Source: CAYVBJ01 sp964449075 (GTDB lineage Bacteria; Bacteroidota; Rhodothermia; Balneolales; Balneolaceae). Taken from it: 64,000 nucleotides of DNA. Position numbers and translations under genes: made by a program. The stretch's first letter is position 1; each line of letters starts with the position of its first letter. The notes under the pieces are model-generated. The model had not been told where the DNA came from. It worked only from the letters and a program-made list of their open reading frames with translations, and did no database searches. Location: assembly GCA_964449075.1 (NCBI GenBank), contig CAYVBJ010000007.1, positions 41,287 to 105,286 of the forward strand, given 5' to 3'. Of the stretch, positions 26,633 to 35,765 are shown piece after piece.

Positions 26633-28017
26633 GGGTTTTGTTCCTGGTTAGTTCTGATTTTTTGTAAACCTGTAATTATCTGGTCAAACTCTGTACCTGT
26701 ATATTTCCGTATGAGGTTTCCATCACTATTGACAAGAAAACGAACAGGTATACCGTAAATATTAAATCTTTTACTGAGATCTTCAACATCGAAACTTTTC
26801 GGATCTGCAAATGGCCAGAGCTTACTTCGCTCTTCAAAAAAGGCATTAATCGTTACTCCTGATGTACCAAGCGGTACCGTTATCACTTCAAGGCCAAAAC
26901 CACTGTAGATCTGGCTGATCACAAGCAAACGGTCGTACTGATCCTGATACAATGGATCATCAAGACGAGTAAACTCAAGAATAAACGGTTTTCCGGCCAG
27001 TGAATCCTTATCTATTATTTCATTTTCGGTAGACATGAATTCAAACGAAGGAACAGGATCACCAGCCGAAAAATTTTCAATATCATAAGATATTCGATCA
27101 GCCCACTGCCGGCCTCTCTGGTGTTCCGTATATGTTTCTTTAAATTCATCAATTCTCTGAGAAGCCATTTCTACGCTTGCACTGTCATACAACAATTTAA
27201 TCATCTCCATCTCGATAGCCATTTGAGTGTTTTCATCTGATGCGTTCTTTGCAAGTGAATCCAGGTAAGATACAGCCCTCTCTGCGCCGGATCTTTCAGC
27301 ATAATAATTGGTAGCCAGTCTGCGTACTGTGGTGGGTAACGTTTCGCCCTGGTTCATCACGCTTTCAATCCGGTCTATCATTAGTGAGTCATTCCACCCC
27401 TCCAGGATAGTTACTGATCTTGAAAGAGCCCTGTCTGCTGCATAGGTGTCCGGATTATCATTTGAAATATCCCAATAGATATCACTCCATTTTTGCAATT
27501 CGATTTCCACGCTATCTTCCGACACTGCTCCGGCTGTAATAAAACGCATCACCCTGTTGAAATTTCGGTCGATTCGTTCTAAAGTTTCAAATACCTCGTT
27601 TTCTTCCGACTCGATTTTCAGAGTTTGTTCAATATCAGGAAATTCTGCTTCTACACGCACCGAATCACCATCTGCAAGCACTATATTCACAAGTCCAAGA
27701 TTGTTGTTATTTCTTGATATAAGCATTGGATAAAGATTTTTCTCTTTGAAACGTGCAGTTCCGCTGAAATATCCATCCTGGTCTGTAATTGCGTGGTATA
27801 CCGTGTCGCTGTATGCACCGGCTGAATCCCTCAAAGCAATAAGCAGGTTAAAATTACTGAAGTTTCCGGTTTCATCAATTTCGGGATCAACTGTTAACTG
27901 ACCTTCAATAACAGTTTCATTTATTTGCGCTTCAGAAGTGCAGGAAAAAAATGAAAAGATGAGAACTATTTTAACAATATAGATGATCGCTGATTGCATG
28001 ATTGTGATTAATTTCAA
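26629..28017 (-). CDS. Thioredoxin-fold (TlpA-like) lipoprotein lacking the CxxC motif
   Basis: This 462-residue protein has a lipoprotein signal (FFSCTSEAQ). An N-terminal domain is DUF4369-like (QLTVDPEIDETGNFSNF ... GYFSGTARF), then a helical middle. A C-terminal AhpC/TSA-TlpA domain (about residues 320-455) reads PVPSFEFMSTENE, GKPFILEFTRLDDPL and GIPVRFLVNSDGNLIRKY. The position where TlpA proteins carry W-C-x-x-C holds TRLDDPLY, so no redox cysteines are present. The fold is kept but thiol redox activity is unlikely. It lies 2 bases after gatB and overlaps tpiA by 4 bases. The ATG at 27998-28000 is a possible shorter start. Confidence 0.82.
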   Translation of the reverse strand: MKLITIMQSAIIYIVKIVLIFSFFSCTSEAQINETVIEGQLTVDPEIDETGNFSNFNLLIALRDSAGAYSDTVYHAITDQDGYFSGTARFKEKNLYPMLISRNNNNLGLVNIVLADGDSVRVEAEFPDIEQTLKIESEENEVFETLERIDRNFNRVMRFITAGAVSEDSVEIELQKWSDIYWDISNDNPDTYAADRALSRSVTILEGWNDSLMIDRIESVMNQGETLPTTVRRLATNYYAERSGAERAVSYLDSLAKNASDENTQMAIEMEMIKLLYDSASVEMASQRIDEFKETYTEHQRGRQWADRISYDIENFSAGDPVPSFEFMSTENEIIDKDSLAGKPFILEFTRLDDPLYQDQYDRLLVISQIYSGFGLEVITVPLGTSGVTINAFFEERSKLWPFADPKSFDVEDLSKRFNIYGIPVRFLVNSDGNLIRKYTGTEFDQIITGLQKIRTNQEQNP

Positions 28018-28019
28018 AG

Positions 28020-29471
28020 CTATTTTTCGTCTAATTTTGCAGCTACCAATTCCCGAACCTGTTTCGGATTGGCCTTGCCTTTTGATTTTTTCATCACCTG
28101 TCCGATAAAAAATCCGATCAGAGCCTTCTTCCCTTCTTTGTATTTTTCAACCTCGTCCGGGTTCGACTCGATCACTTCATCGATAAGCGGTTCCACAAAA
28201 CCGGAATCCGAAACTTGTATTAAATTTAACTCTTCTGCCAGTTTTTCAGCACTCTTATCTGAGTCCAGCATATGGTTAAAGATTGTTTGCATCGCACTGG
28301 AGTTGATTTTATCCTCCATTTTCAGCTTCACTAGTTCTGCCAGCCGTTCTGCACTGATGTTGAATTCCCTTATGGATATACTCTGTTCATTCAATACACG
28401 CAGAACTTCTGAAAGAATGATATTAGCCATTGCTTTCGGATCATCTACATACTTGAGCGTCTCTTCATAGTAATCAGCCAGGTACCTGTTTTCAGTTAGC
28501 ACAATGGCATCTTCATTCGAGAGGTTCAGTTCACTCATAAACCGTTCCAGCCTCACATCAGGCATTTCCGGCAGTCCTGATTTGATATCATCAAGCAGTT
28601 CATCCGTTACAATTACCGGCGGAATATCAGGTTCGGGAAAGTAACGGTAATCATGCGCCTCTTCCTTGGTTCTCATCAGGCGTGTCTCCAGTTTATTCGC
28701 ATCCCACAGCAGCGTATGCTGGACAACCTTTTCGCCCGATTCAACGAGGTTGATCTGCCGTTTAATTTCAAATTCAAGAGCCCGTTCCACATTACGGAAT
28801 GAGTTCATGTTTTTTAGTTCTGTACGAGTACTCAGCTCTTTCTGACCGCGGAGCCTCACAGATACATTAGCATCACACCGAAGACTGCCCTCTTCCATAT
28901 TGCCATCACAAATTTCAAGATACTGTACAATTTGCTTGATCTTGGTAAGGTAGGCATAGGCCTCCTGCGGTGTCCTGATATCAGGTTCGGAAACAATCTC
29001 GATAAGAGGAACGCCCGCACGATTCAGATCCACAAGAGTATGGTAAGGATCCTGGTCGTGAATGGATTTACCTGCATCCTCTTCCATATGGATGCGTGTC
29101 AGCCCGATCGTTTTTTCATAATCCTCAAGCTCTATATGAATTTCGCCGTCATAACAGATTGGTGTATCATACTGGGAAATCTGGTACCCTTTCGGCAGAT
29201 CCGGATAAAAATAGTTTTTCCTGGCAAATATTGATTTCTCAGCTATGTTGCAGCCTGTTGCCAAACCCATCTTAATGATATATCGAACAAGGTTCTCATT
29301 TAAAACAGGTAGTGTGCCGGGATGGCCGAGGCAGAGCGGAGTTACATTCGTATTTGGGGCTTTACCAAACTCCGTGGATACCGGTGCAAAAGCTTTGCTT
29401 TCAGTGAGCAGCTGGGCATGGACTTCAAGTCCGATTACCGCTTCATATTTTTCATTTGCAATCGTAGACAT
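28020..29471 (-). CDS. gatB: Asp/Glu-tRNA(Asn/Gln) amidotransferase subunit B
   Basis: This 483-residue GatB starts VIGLEVHAQLLTESKAF and contains GHPGTLPVLN, RKNYFYPDLPKGYQISQYD, HMEEDAGKS, GVPLIEIVSEPD and DANVSVR. The C-terminal tail (YqeY-like) ends VMKKSKGKANPKQVREL. With GatA and GatC it converts misacylated Glu-tRNA(Gln) or Asp-tRNA(Asn). GatA and GatC are not in this window. It heads a tight four-gene operon. Confidence 0.97.
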   Translation of the reverse strand: MSTIANEKYEAVIGLEVHAQLLTESKAFAPVSTEFGKAPNTNVTPLCLGHPGTLPVLNENLVRYIIKMGLATGCNIAEKSIFARKNYFYPDLPKGYQISQYDTPICYDGEIHIELEDYEKTIGLTRIHMEEDAGKSIHDQDPYHTLVDLNRAGVPLIEIVSEPDIRTPQEAYAYLTKIKQIVQYLEICDGNMEEGSLRCDANVSVRLRGQKELSTRTELKNMNSFRNVERALEFEIKRQINLVESGEKVVQHTLLWDANKLETRLMRTKEEAHDYRYFPEPDIPPVIVTDELLDDIKSGLPEMPDVRLERFMSELNLSNEDAIVLTENRYLADYYEETLKYVDDPKAMANIILSEVLRVLNEQSISIREFNISAERLAELVKLKMEDKINSSAMQTIFNHMLDSDKSAEKLAEELNLIQVSDSGFVEPLIDEVIESNPDEVEKYKEGKKALIGFFIGQVMKKSKGKANPKQVRELVAAKLDEK

Positions 29472-29572
29472 ACACTAATTTTTGCAGTTAAATCCAAAGT
29501 CAGAAAGATAGAAAACTATGAGCAGAGAAATAAGAATTTATTTTATAAATGGTCAGCAAATAAGAGCCCTTG

Positions 29573-30595
29573 TCATGAAACAGCAGGTTCAAGCAGACGG
29601 ATTGTATGTTCATCGGCATCTATTTCTGCACTGGCTCCCTGCGGAACTGTAAATATATTGTCGAGGTGGCTTATCATGGAACCGGAAAAGGCAGGAATTC
29701 CAAGAGGTTCAAGGTGCTGATTCAGTATTTCGGAAAGCTGAAAAGTGGGTTCACTGCCGCTATCACAATCGTAACATTTCCCAAAAACAAACCCTGAAAT
29801 TTTATCGAGAATACCAGCCAGCTTCAGTTGTGTCAGCATCCGGTCGATCCGGTATACCTGCTCGCCGATATCTTCAGCAAAGAGGATGGCACCGGTAAGA
29901 TCCGGCATGTATGGCGTTCCGAGCATGGATACAATAATCGTAAGATTACCGCCAAGAAGTTTGCCGGATGCTTTTCCGCTTTGGATTGTCCGTGCATCCG
30001 GTTTATCAGCTGCAGGCATCTCCATAACTGTTTTCTCACCATCTTTCAGAACACTTGAAAAGTATCTTCTGGTGAAATCGGTCCATTCCGAATTTCCGTT
30101 CGGACCGTGGAAAGTAACAAGCCCTGTTTTTTTGAAAATTGCCATTTCCAGGGCGGTGTTATCGCTGAATCCGCAATAAATTTTCGGATTCTTTTTGATT
30201 AACTCAAAATCTATATACTCCAGTATCCTGCTGCAACCCCAGCCGCCTCTGACTGCAATAATTGCTTTCACTTTCGGGTCACCGAACATCCGGTTTACAT
30301 CTTCGGCCCTCTCACGATCTGTTCCTGAAAAATATCCCCATCTGTTTCTGACATTTTCCCCAAAAATGACACGGTATCCCTTCAGCTCCATCACACGTTT
30401 CATTCTGTCGAAATCATCTTTATCAAAGATAATACCTGCAGGTGCTACAAATGCAACTTTGTCACCTGTTTGCAGGGCTTTCGGAAAAACGGGCTCAGAG
30501 TTCAGCTCCTTCGAATTGATGACGGGTTTAATCAGTGAACTGCCTGCAGCAAGAGCTCCTGAAAGTTTTAAAAAGTTTTTCCTGTCCATATTCAA
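29573..30595 (-). CDS. Muramoyltetrapeptide (LD-) carboxypeptidase, S66 family
   Basis: This 340-residue protein has an N-terminal export signal with a Tat-like MDRKNFLKLSGALAAGSS. S66 motifs follow: VAFVAPAGI, AIIAVRGGWGCSRILEYID, GFSDNTAL (nucleophile Ser), FAEDIGEQVYRIDRML (Glu) and SGSMISHLDNIFTVPQG (His). Family members trim the D-Ala from murein tetrapeptides in cell-wall recycling. The stop lies at 29573-29575. It overlaps nadD by 4 bases and ends the fni-polyprenyl-bamD-nadD run. Confidence 0.9.
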   Translation of the reverse strand: MNMDRKNFLKLSGALAAGSSLIKPVINSKELNSEPVFPKALQTGDKVAFVAPAGIIFDKDDFDRMKRVMELKGYRVIFGENVRNRWGYFSGTDRERAEDVNRMFGDPKVKAIIAVRGGWGCSRILEYIDFELIKKNPKIYCGFSDNTALEMAIFKKTGLVTFHGPNGNSEWTDFTRRYFSSVLKDGEKTVMEMPAADKPDARTIQSGKASGKLLGGNLTIIVSMLGTPYMPDLTGAILFAEDIGEQVYRIDRMLTQLKLAGILDKISGFVFGKCYDCDSGSEPTFQLSEILNQHLEPLGIPAFSGSMISHLDNIFTVPQGASAEIDADEHTIRLLEPAVS

Positions 30596-31179
30596 TTAGT
30601 ATGTGAGTAAAGGCTGTGCTTTTGAATATACATTTCGACCTCTGCCGGAACGGCGTTTTCGTTTTTGCCGGATTCATTCTCCCTTATTTCCGTTGAAGAG
30701 ATATCAACCGGCTTGTGTTCCACAAAAATAGTTCGTTCAAGAATTTTCGGGTCAGCTCTTCTTTTATTGAAACCCGGTCTTTCCGCAACAACGAGAGTTA
30801 CTTTTTCCAAAATCTCTTCAAAGTGGTACCATTTATTAAAGTTTACAATACTGTCTTCCCCGATACATAAAAAAAAAAGATTATCCGGTTCAATTTCTTT
30901 CAGATAATTTATCGTCTGAAGTGTATAGGACGGCTGGGGCAGTCTTGTCTCGAGATCACTGATACTAACATTTTCGAGATTTTTAACTGCTATTTCAAGC
31001 ATATTCAGCCGGTGTTGGTAAGAGGTCTGCAGGTCAGATTTTTTATGAGGCGGATACGGCGTAAGCATAACACTGACCCTGTCCAGCAGGTTCGAATTCA
31101 GAAATGATTTAATGACAGAAATATGGCCATTGTGAACCGGGTCGAATGATCCGCCGAATATTCCAATTCTGTCTCTCAT
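30592..31179 (-). CDS. nadD: Nicotinate-nucleotide adenylyltransferase
   Basis: This 195-residue nucleotidyltransferase has GIFGGSFDPVHNGHISVI (the GxFxPxHxGH site), FLCIGEDSIVNFNKW and the C-terminal ISSTEIRE motif. It makes nicotinate adenine dinucleotide in NAD synthesis. It overlaps the downstream S66 peptidase by 4 bases and starts 11 bases after the bamD stop. Confidence 0.95.
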   Translation of the reverse strand: MRDRIGIFGGSFDPVHNGHISVIKSFLNSNLLDRVSVMLTPYPPHKKSDLQTSYQHRLNMLEIAVKNLENVSISDLETRLPQPSYTLQTINYLKEIEPDNLFFLCIGEDSIVNFNKWYHFEEILEKVTLVVAERPGFNKRRADPKILERTIFVEHKPVDISSTEIRENESGKNENAVPAEVEMYIQKHSLYSHTN

Positions 31180-31190
31180 CCGGTTGTGAG

Positions 31191-32027
31191 TTAATTTTGA
31201 CTCGACACCAGGTTGTTGATGCCTTCACCCATCTTTTCCAATGCTGTAGCAGCTTCATCGTAAAGATCCTCAGCCTTCGGTCTGTTTTCTCCTCTTGGGA
31301 AGAGCTGAATATATTTTTCATAGCTATCGATGGCCAGCCTGTAGCGTTCGGGCTGCTTGCTTCTTATGCTGTTATCAGCATATCTGATATATGCTTCAAT
31401 CTGTTCAACAAGTGATTTTTCAGCCCATTCTGTTTCCGGGAAATCATCAATCACCAGGTCGTAATAGAGAACAGCTGACTGAAACCTGTCGGTTCTCATA
31501 TAAAAGTTTGCAGCTTCAAATTTCTTCTTTGCCAGTTTTGTGCGAAGTTCTGTAATCAGTTCTCCCGATTCAGTAACGAGATCAGAGTTCGGGTATCTTG
31601 AATTGAAGAGTCTGAATTGCTCGATGGCTTTCCTGGTATTTGTCTGATCAAGTTTGTAACGCGGACTCAAAAAGTAGTAGCTTTTTCCCTGTTTAAAATC
31701 AACCATTTCCCTGCGCGAAGAGTTGGGATAAAAAAGTGCGTATCGCTCGTATTCAGCTGCGGCGAGCATGAATCTTCTGTCCTTGAAATAACTCTCTGCG
31801 AGCAGAAACTGGGCTTCCTGGCCTACGTCAGTTCCTCTTCCTACTGATACAACTGTTTCGAAGGCATTGGCTGCATCCGTATATTTTTCTTCATCATATA
31901 AATTTTTTGCCTTTTCAAAAGCTACATCAATTGTATCTCCGGGGCGTATTACATTGCTGCTGGTACAAGCGCTCAAAATGAAAAGCAGGAGGAGAATACC
32001 GGTAAATTTGTTCATATAATTAATCAA
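31191..32027 (-). CDS. bamD: Outer-membrane assembly lipoprotein BamD
   Basis: This 278-residue protein has a lipoprotein signal (LSACTSS) and tetratricopeptide repeats, such as EEKYTDAANAFETVV, AQFLLAESYFKDRRFMLAAAEYERYALFYPNS and RFQSAVLYYDLVIDDFPETEWAEK. This is the layout of BamD, the BAM complex subunit that contacts BamA in beta-barrel assembly. It overlaps the polyprenyl synthetase gene by 4 bases. A further hydrophobic start (MINYMNK) could shorten it by four residues. Confidence 0.9.
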   Translation of the reverse strand: MINYMNKFTGILLLLFILSACTSSNVIRPGDTIDVAFEKAKNLYDEEKYTDAANAFETVVSVGRGTDVGQEAQFLLAESYFKDRRFMLAAAEYERYALFYPNSSRREMVDFKQGKSYYFLSPRYKLDQTNTRKAIEQFRLFNSRYPNSDLVTESGELITELRTKLAKKKFEAANFYMRTDRFQSAVLYYDLVIDDFPETEWAEKSLVEQIEAYIRYADNSIRSKQPERYRLAIDSYEKYIQLFPRGENRPKAEDLYDEAATALEKMGEGINNLVSSQN

Positions 32028-33004
32028 AAATCTCTTTTCTGTACGTATTCAATAAGTTTTGTAATATCACGATTGTATTTACAATCTTCAAATGTACTGA
32101 TTTTTTCAAACGCACGCTTAAAATGATAATTAATTTTTTTCTTTGTAATGTCAATAACGCCGTATTTTTGAAGAAGCAGTACGATTTTTTTGATATCCGA
32201 ATCCGATAGCGGACTTCTTTGCATCTTACGTGTTAACCACATACTCTCCCTGTTATTGCATCTCTGAAGTGCAAGTAAAATTAGATATGTTTTTTTTCCT
32301 TCTCTAATATCACTGCCAATATCCTTGCCAAACTTTTTGGGATCTCCGATTACATCCAGAAGATCATCCTGAATCTGAAATGCAATTCCGATTTCATTTC
32401 CAATTCTCTCAAGCTTTTCCAATGTCTGTTCATCGGCATCAGCAACAGCTCCGCCTATAAGTAATGCCCCCCGGATGAGAGAAGCCGTTTTACCCCTTAT
32501 CATGTTCAGGTATTCATCAACAGTTACATCGTCACGTTCCTCGAATTCCATATCATACGACTGACCTTCGCATACTTCGCGTGATGATTTAACAAAAATA
32601 TCTATGATATCAGAATACCGTTTATGATTTCTGTATTTACCAAGCAGTTCAAATGCTTTTACAAACATGATATCGCCAGACAGTATTGCATTTGAAACAC
32701 CCCACTTTTTGTATACAGTTGGCTGGCCTCTCCTGGTTTCAGCACCATCCATAATATCATCGTGAAGAAGTGTAAAATTATGGAGCATCTCAATGGCATG
32801 AGCTGCATTTGTAGCCTTTTCAGGTTTCCCTCCGCAAATACCTGTGCTTAAAATAGTAAGACAGAACCTGAGACGTTTACCACCCAATGTGAGCGTATAA
32901 CGAACCGGGTCATATAATAACGCAGGCTGCTCAGGCAATTCCAATTTCGAAATCTTGTAATTGAAAGGTGTAGAAAGCTTGCGCTTTGTTTCAGTTGTGA
33001 TCAA
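32024..33004 (-). CDS. Polyprenyl synthetase family protein
   Basis: This 326-residue trans-prenyltransferase has the first Asp-rich motif in LLHDDIMDGAETRRGQPTVYKKWG and the second in FQIQDDLLDVIGD, plus GGKRLR near residue 37. It condenses isopentenyl diphosphate with allylic diphosphates. Product length cannot be fixed here, though the gene next to fni suggests a geranylgeranyl or longer chain for quinone or membrane lipid use. It lies 46 bases after the fni stop. Confidence 0.93.
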   Translation of the reverse strand: MITTETKRKLSTPFNYKISKLELPEQPALLYDPVRYTLTLGGKRLRFCLTILSTGICGGKPEKATNAAHAIEMLHNFTLLHDDIMDGAETRRGQPTVYKKWGVSNAILSGDIMFVKAFELLGKYRNHKRYSDIIDIFVKSSREVCEGQSYDMEFEERDDVTVDEYLNMIRGKTASLIRGALLIGGAVADADEQTLEKLERIGNEIGIAFQIQDDLLDVIGDPKKFGKDIGSDIREGKKTYLILLALQRCNNRESMWLTRKMQRSPLSDSDIKKIVLLLQKYGVIDITKKKINYHFKRAFEKISTFEDCKYNRDITKLIEYVQKRDF

Positions 33005-33050
33005 GGTCTGCTTTTTTAGTTAATGAAATACAAGCGATTAACAGAGGAAT

Positions 33051-34085
33051 TTATTTCGCCGTTCCTGTAAATTGAATATGTTTTGGACTGAGTTCACCTA
33101 TGTTTGTACAGCCCAGCAGAGACAGTATGATTTTAACCTGAAATTCCCAGGTGTCAAAAAGATTTTTCAACCCTTCATAGCCATCATCGGCCAGTGCATT
33201 AATTACAGGACTTGCCGATGCGGTAAAATCAGCACCCAGGCAGAGAGATTTAACGATATCAAAACTACTCTTGATGCCGCCGGAAGCGATCACTTCAAAA
33301 TCATTTTTATCTTTCAAATCAGCTGTTTCCCTGAGGCAGTCCAGGGTTGTTAATCCCCAATTATCAAAAATTGTTTGCGGATTATGGTTGGATGTGCGTG
33401 TATTCTCAATCTTTGCCCAGCTTGTTCCCCCTGCACCGGCGATATCAATAACTGAAACGCCAAGTTCCAGGAGACGGGCTGCCACCTCTCCTGATATCCC
33501 GGCCCCTGTCTCTTTGACGATCACAGGAACGGGACTCTCTTTAACGAGCTGCGCAATCCCTGACTCAATCCCTTTAAAATTTCTGTCACCTTCAGGCTGC
33601 ATCAATTCCTGTAACGGATTCAAATGCACGATAACTGCATCTGCTTTGATTGAATCAATCATCCGGTTCATTTTATGTTTCGAAAGACCGCCTATCAGTT
33701 GTGCCCCGCCGATATTGGATGCAATAAAAGCATTGGGGGCCTTCTCCCTTACAATCGAAAATGTCTGTTCTGTATCTGCATCTTCAAGCATAACACGCTG
33801 GCTGCCAACGCCAAATGGCAGGTCGTGATCTTCACAAAACTCTGCAATAATCGTGTTAACTCTACCAGCGTCCGTATAGCCGCCGGTCATGGATGAAATA
33901 AAGAGCGGAAATGAGAACGCCCGGCCAAGAAAAGTCACATCTGTGGATACTTCCTCAAAATTCACTTCCGGAAGAGCGTTATGAACAAATTGATAGTTTT
34001 CAAATCCTGTACCTTTTTCATAGTTCACTTCACCCGTAAGAGTTAGCTGTACATGATCTTTTTTCCGCTGTTTAATTTGGCTCAT
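33051..34085 (-). CDS. fni: Type 2 isopentenyl-diphosphate delta-isomerase
   Basis: This 344-residue FMN enzyme has the N-terminal QRKKDHVQL substrate motif, SSMTGG, NIGGAQL, HLNPLQELMQPEGDRNF, VKETGAG, GAGGTSWAKIE and IASGGIKSSFDIVKSLCLGAD. It interconverts isopentenyl and dimethylallyl diphosphate with reduced FMN. It is first in a five-gene minus-strand run with the prenyl synthetase that uses its product. Confidence 0.95.
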   Translation of the reverse strand: MSQIKQRKKDHVQLTLTGEVNYEKGTGFENYQFVHNALPEVNFEEVSTDVTFLGRAFSFPLFISSMTGGYTDAGRVNTIIAEFCEDHDLPFGVGSQRVMLEDADTEQTFSIVREKAPNAFIASNIGGAQLIGGLSKHKMNRMIDSIKADAVIVHLNPLQELMQPEGDRNFKGIESGIAQLVKESPVPVIVKETGAGISGEVAARLLELGVSVIDIAGAGGTSWAKIENTRTSNHNPQTIFDNWGLTTLDCLRETADLKDKNDFEVIASGGIKSSFDIVKSLCLGADFTASASPVINALADDGYEGLKNLFDTWEFQVKIILSLLGCTNIGELSPKHIQFTGTAK

Positions 34086-34270
34086 TTTTCAGTTACGTTC
34101 CGAATGTTAATGTCTGTTGTCTACAGGGAATCAATAGAAGTAAATGCTTGCGTAAAGTAATAAGTTTCCTTTTCATTTTTAAAATGAATTTCTTTTTTCT
34201 TTTCAGCCATACTGCACAGAAAACCTCATGAATTATATATATTACCTGGAATCAAAATAGAAAAATAGTT

Positions 34271-35356
34271 ATGACAACCATTCAAGACAACATACTTGCC
34301 ATATTCGATCGTATACGAACACATGATTTCCATCCAATCCGGGATGGATTTACGTTCGACCGTACCCTTAATGAACACGGCGTTGCAGATCTGGACGACC
34401 GCGACTGGCTGGTTCGTACCCTTGCCGTGCGGGATCTAGTCCGAATTGGCAAACCGGCGGAGAATTATGTAATCTCCGCCCTGCTCGATGAAAGTCATCA
34501 CGTGCGGCATGTTGCTGCGATGGTTGCCGGGATTCTTCGCTCTTTCAAATCTGTTGATAGCCTTGAATCTGCCTTGCTGGAAGACAGCCACGAAGTAGTG
34601 CGCTCGCAGGCAGCTGTATCACTGTGGCAAATTGGCGATAAAGATTCATTGAGAGTTGTAAAAAAAGCTGAACAAGACGACGACTCAAAGGACGTAAGGC
34701 ATCAGGCCGAACTTGCTGCCCATGCCATCCGGAATAATCAGACCGCCACACCTGAGCTTTCGGAGGCCTGGAGAAACCTGGACGAAGATAACTTCAACAA
34801 AGTTCAGACCGGTGTAAAAGCTCCTGATTTCGAGCTGCCAGATACGGAAAAAAGAAAATGGCGTCTGTCGGATCAAATTGGGAAAAAACCGGTGGTCCTG
34901 ATCTGGATATTTGCTGACTGGTGCCCGGTTTGCCACAGGGAATTTGCTGAATTGATTGAGATGCAGGACGAACTCCAGGATTCAATACAGTTTTTTACAC
35001 TCGAGTGTCACGACATCTACCCGGCCCGGGTGATGGTTGGAAAGGAGCTTGAGCCTCATTACTGGTTCTCGGAAGAATCATTCCGGGAAACATACACAAA
35101 GAAAATATGGTGGCCTCACCTGGCAGATCGTGCCGCTGGTGTGGGTACTGCTTATGGTGTTCAGCCAATGGCATTCACTGTTCATTCCGAGTGGATCAAC
35201 CGGCCGGCCGTTGTCATTATCGATGAAGAGGGGGTAGTCCGCTTTACCTACTACGGAACATTCTGGGGAGACCGGCCCTCCATCGGGGATATTAAAGAGA
35301 TGATTGAAACCGGTTCCTATGATTTTGAATCGGATAAAAGGCTGAAAAAGCCGTAA
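34271..35356 (+). CDS. HEAT-repeat/redoxin fusion protein
   Basis: This 361-residue protein has HEAT-like helical repeats in residues ~40-155 (DWLVRTLAVRDLVRIG, VRHVAAMVAGILR, VVRSQAAVSLWQIGD, VRHQAELAAHAIR). A peroxiredoxin/redoxin domain occupies ~175-345 (VKAPDFELPDTE, WIFADWCPVCHREF, VGTAYGVQPMAF, PAVVIIDEEGVVRFTYYG). The C-P-V-C motif can do thiol-disulphide chemistry. No signal peptide is present, so it is probably cytoplasmic. The following DUF3024 gene lies 24 bases downstream. A repeat-guided redox or peroxide enzyme is plausible, but the fusion itself is uncharacterised as far as I can tell. Confidence 0.82.
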   Translation: MTTIQDNILAIFDRIRTHDFHPIRDGFTFDRTLNEHGVADLDDRDWLVRTLAVRDLVRIGKPAENYVISALLDESHHVRHVAAMVAGILRSFKSVDSLESALLEDSHEVVRSQAAVSLWQIGDKDSLRVVKKAEQDDDSKDVRHQAELAAHAIRNNQTATPELSEAWRNLDEDNFNKVQTGVKAPDFELPDTEKRKWRLSDQIGKKPVVLIWIFADWCPVCHREFAELIEMQDELQDSIQFFTLECHDIYPARVMVGKELEPHYWFSEESFRETYTKKIWWPHLADRAAGVGTAYGVQPMAFTVHSEWINRPAVVIIDEEGVVRFTYYGTFWGDRPSIGDIKEMIETGSYDFESDKRLKKP

Positions 35357-35380
35357 TTCTAAAACAGAAAGGCCACATCA

Positions 35381-35728
35381 ATGGCATTTAGCGAAGAAGA
35401 ACTTGCTGAACACAAAAAATTACTCGATTTATACCTGGAAGCGGTCAGGCCGCCCGAAAAGATCCGGCCAAAACTGGATATTGGTTACTCCATAGAAGAT
35501 CAAACGATTGAACTGTACGAAATACGTCCGCTCTGGAATAATCCGGAGAAGATACTGAATCATCCATACGCCAAAACCTCCTGGGTGAAAGTGAAAAACA
35601 GGTGGAACGTATACTGGAGGCGGGCAAATCTAAAATGGCATCCCTATGAACCCTCTCCGGAAGTGAGCACTCTCGGCGATTTTCTTCGTATTGTCGAAGA
35701 TGATGAGTATGCTTGTTTTAAGGGGTAA
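35381..35728 (+). CDS. DUF3024-family protein
   Basis: This 115-residue protein has the DUF3024 pattern: ELYEIRPLWNNPEK, a mid-region WVKVKNRWNVYWRRANLKWHPYEP and a conserved acidic/aromatic ending. The family has no known function. It follows the HEAT/redoxin gene by 24 bases, so the two may be co-transcribed. Confidence 0.8.
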   Translation: MAFSEEELAEHKKLLDLYLEAVRPPEKIRPKLDIGYSIEDQTIELYEIRPLWNNPEKILNHPYAKTSWVKVKNRWNVYWRRANLKWHPYEPSPEVSTLGDFLRIVEDDEYACFKG

Positions 35729-35765
35729 AATTTTAACTAAACTTCAAATAATACATTTAATACAT

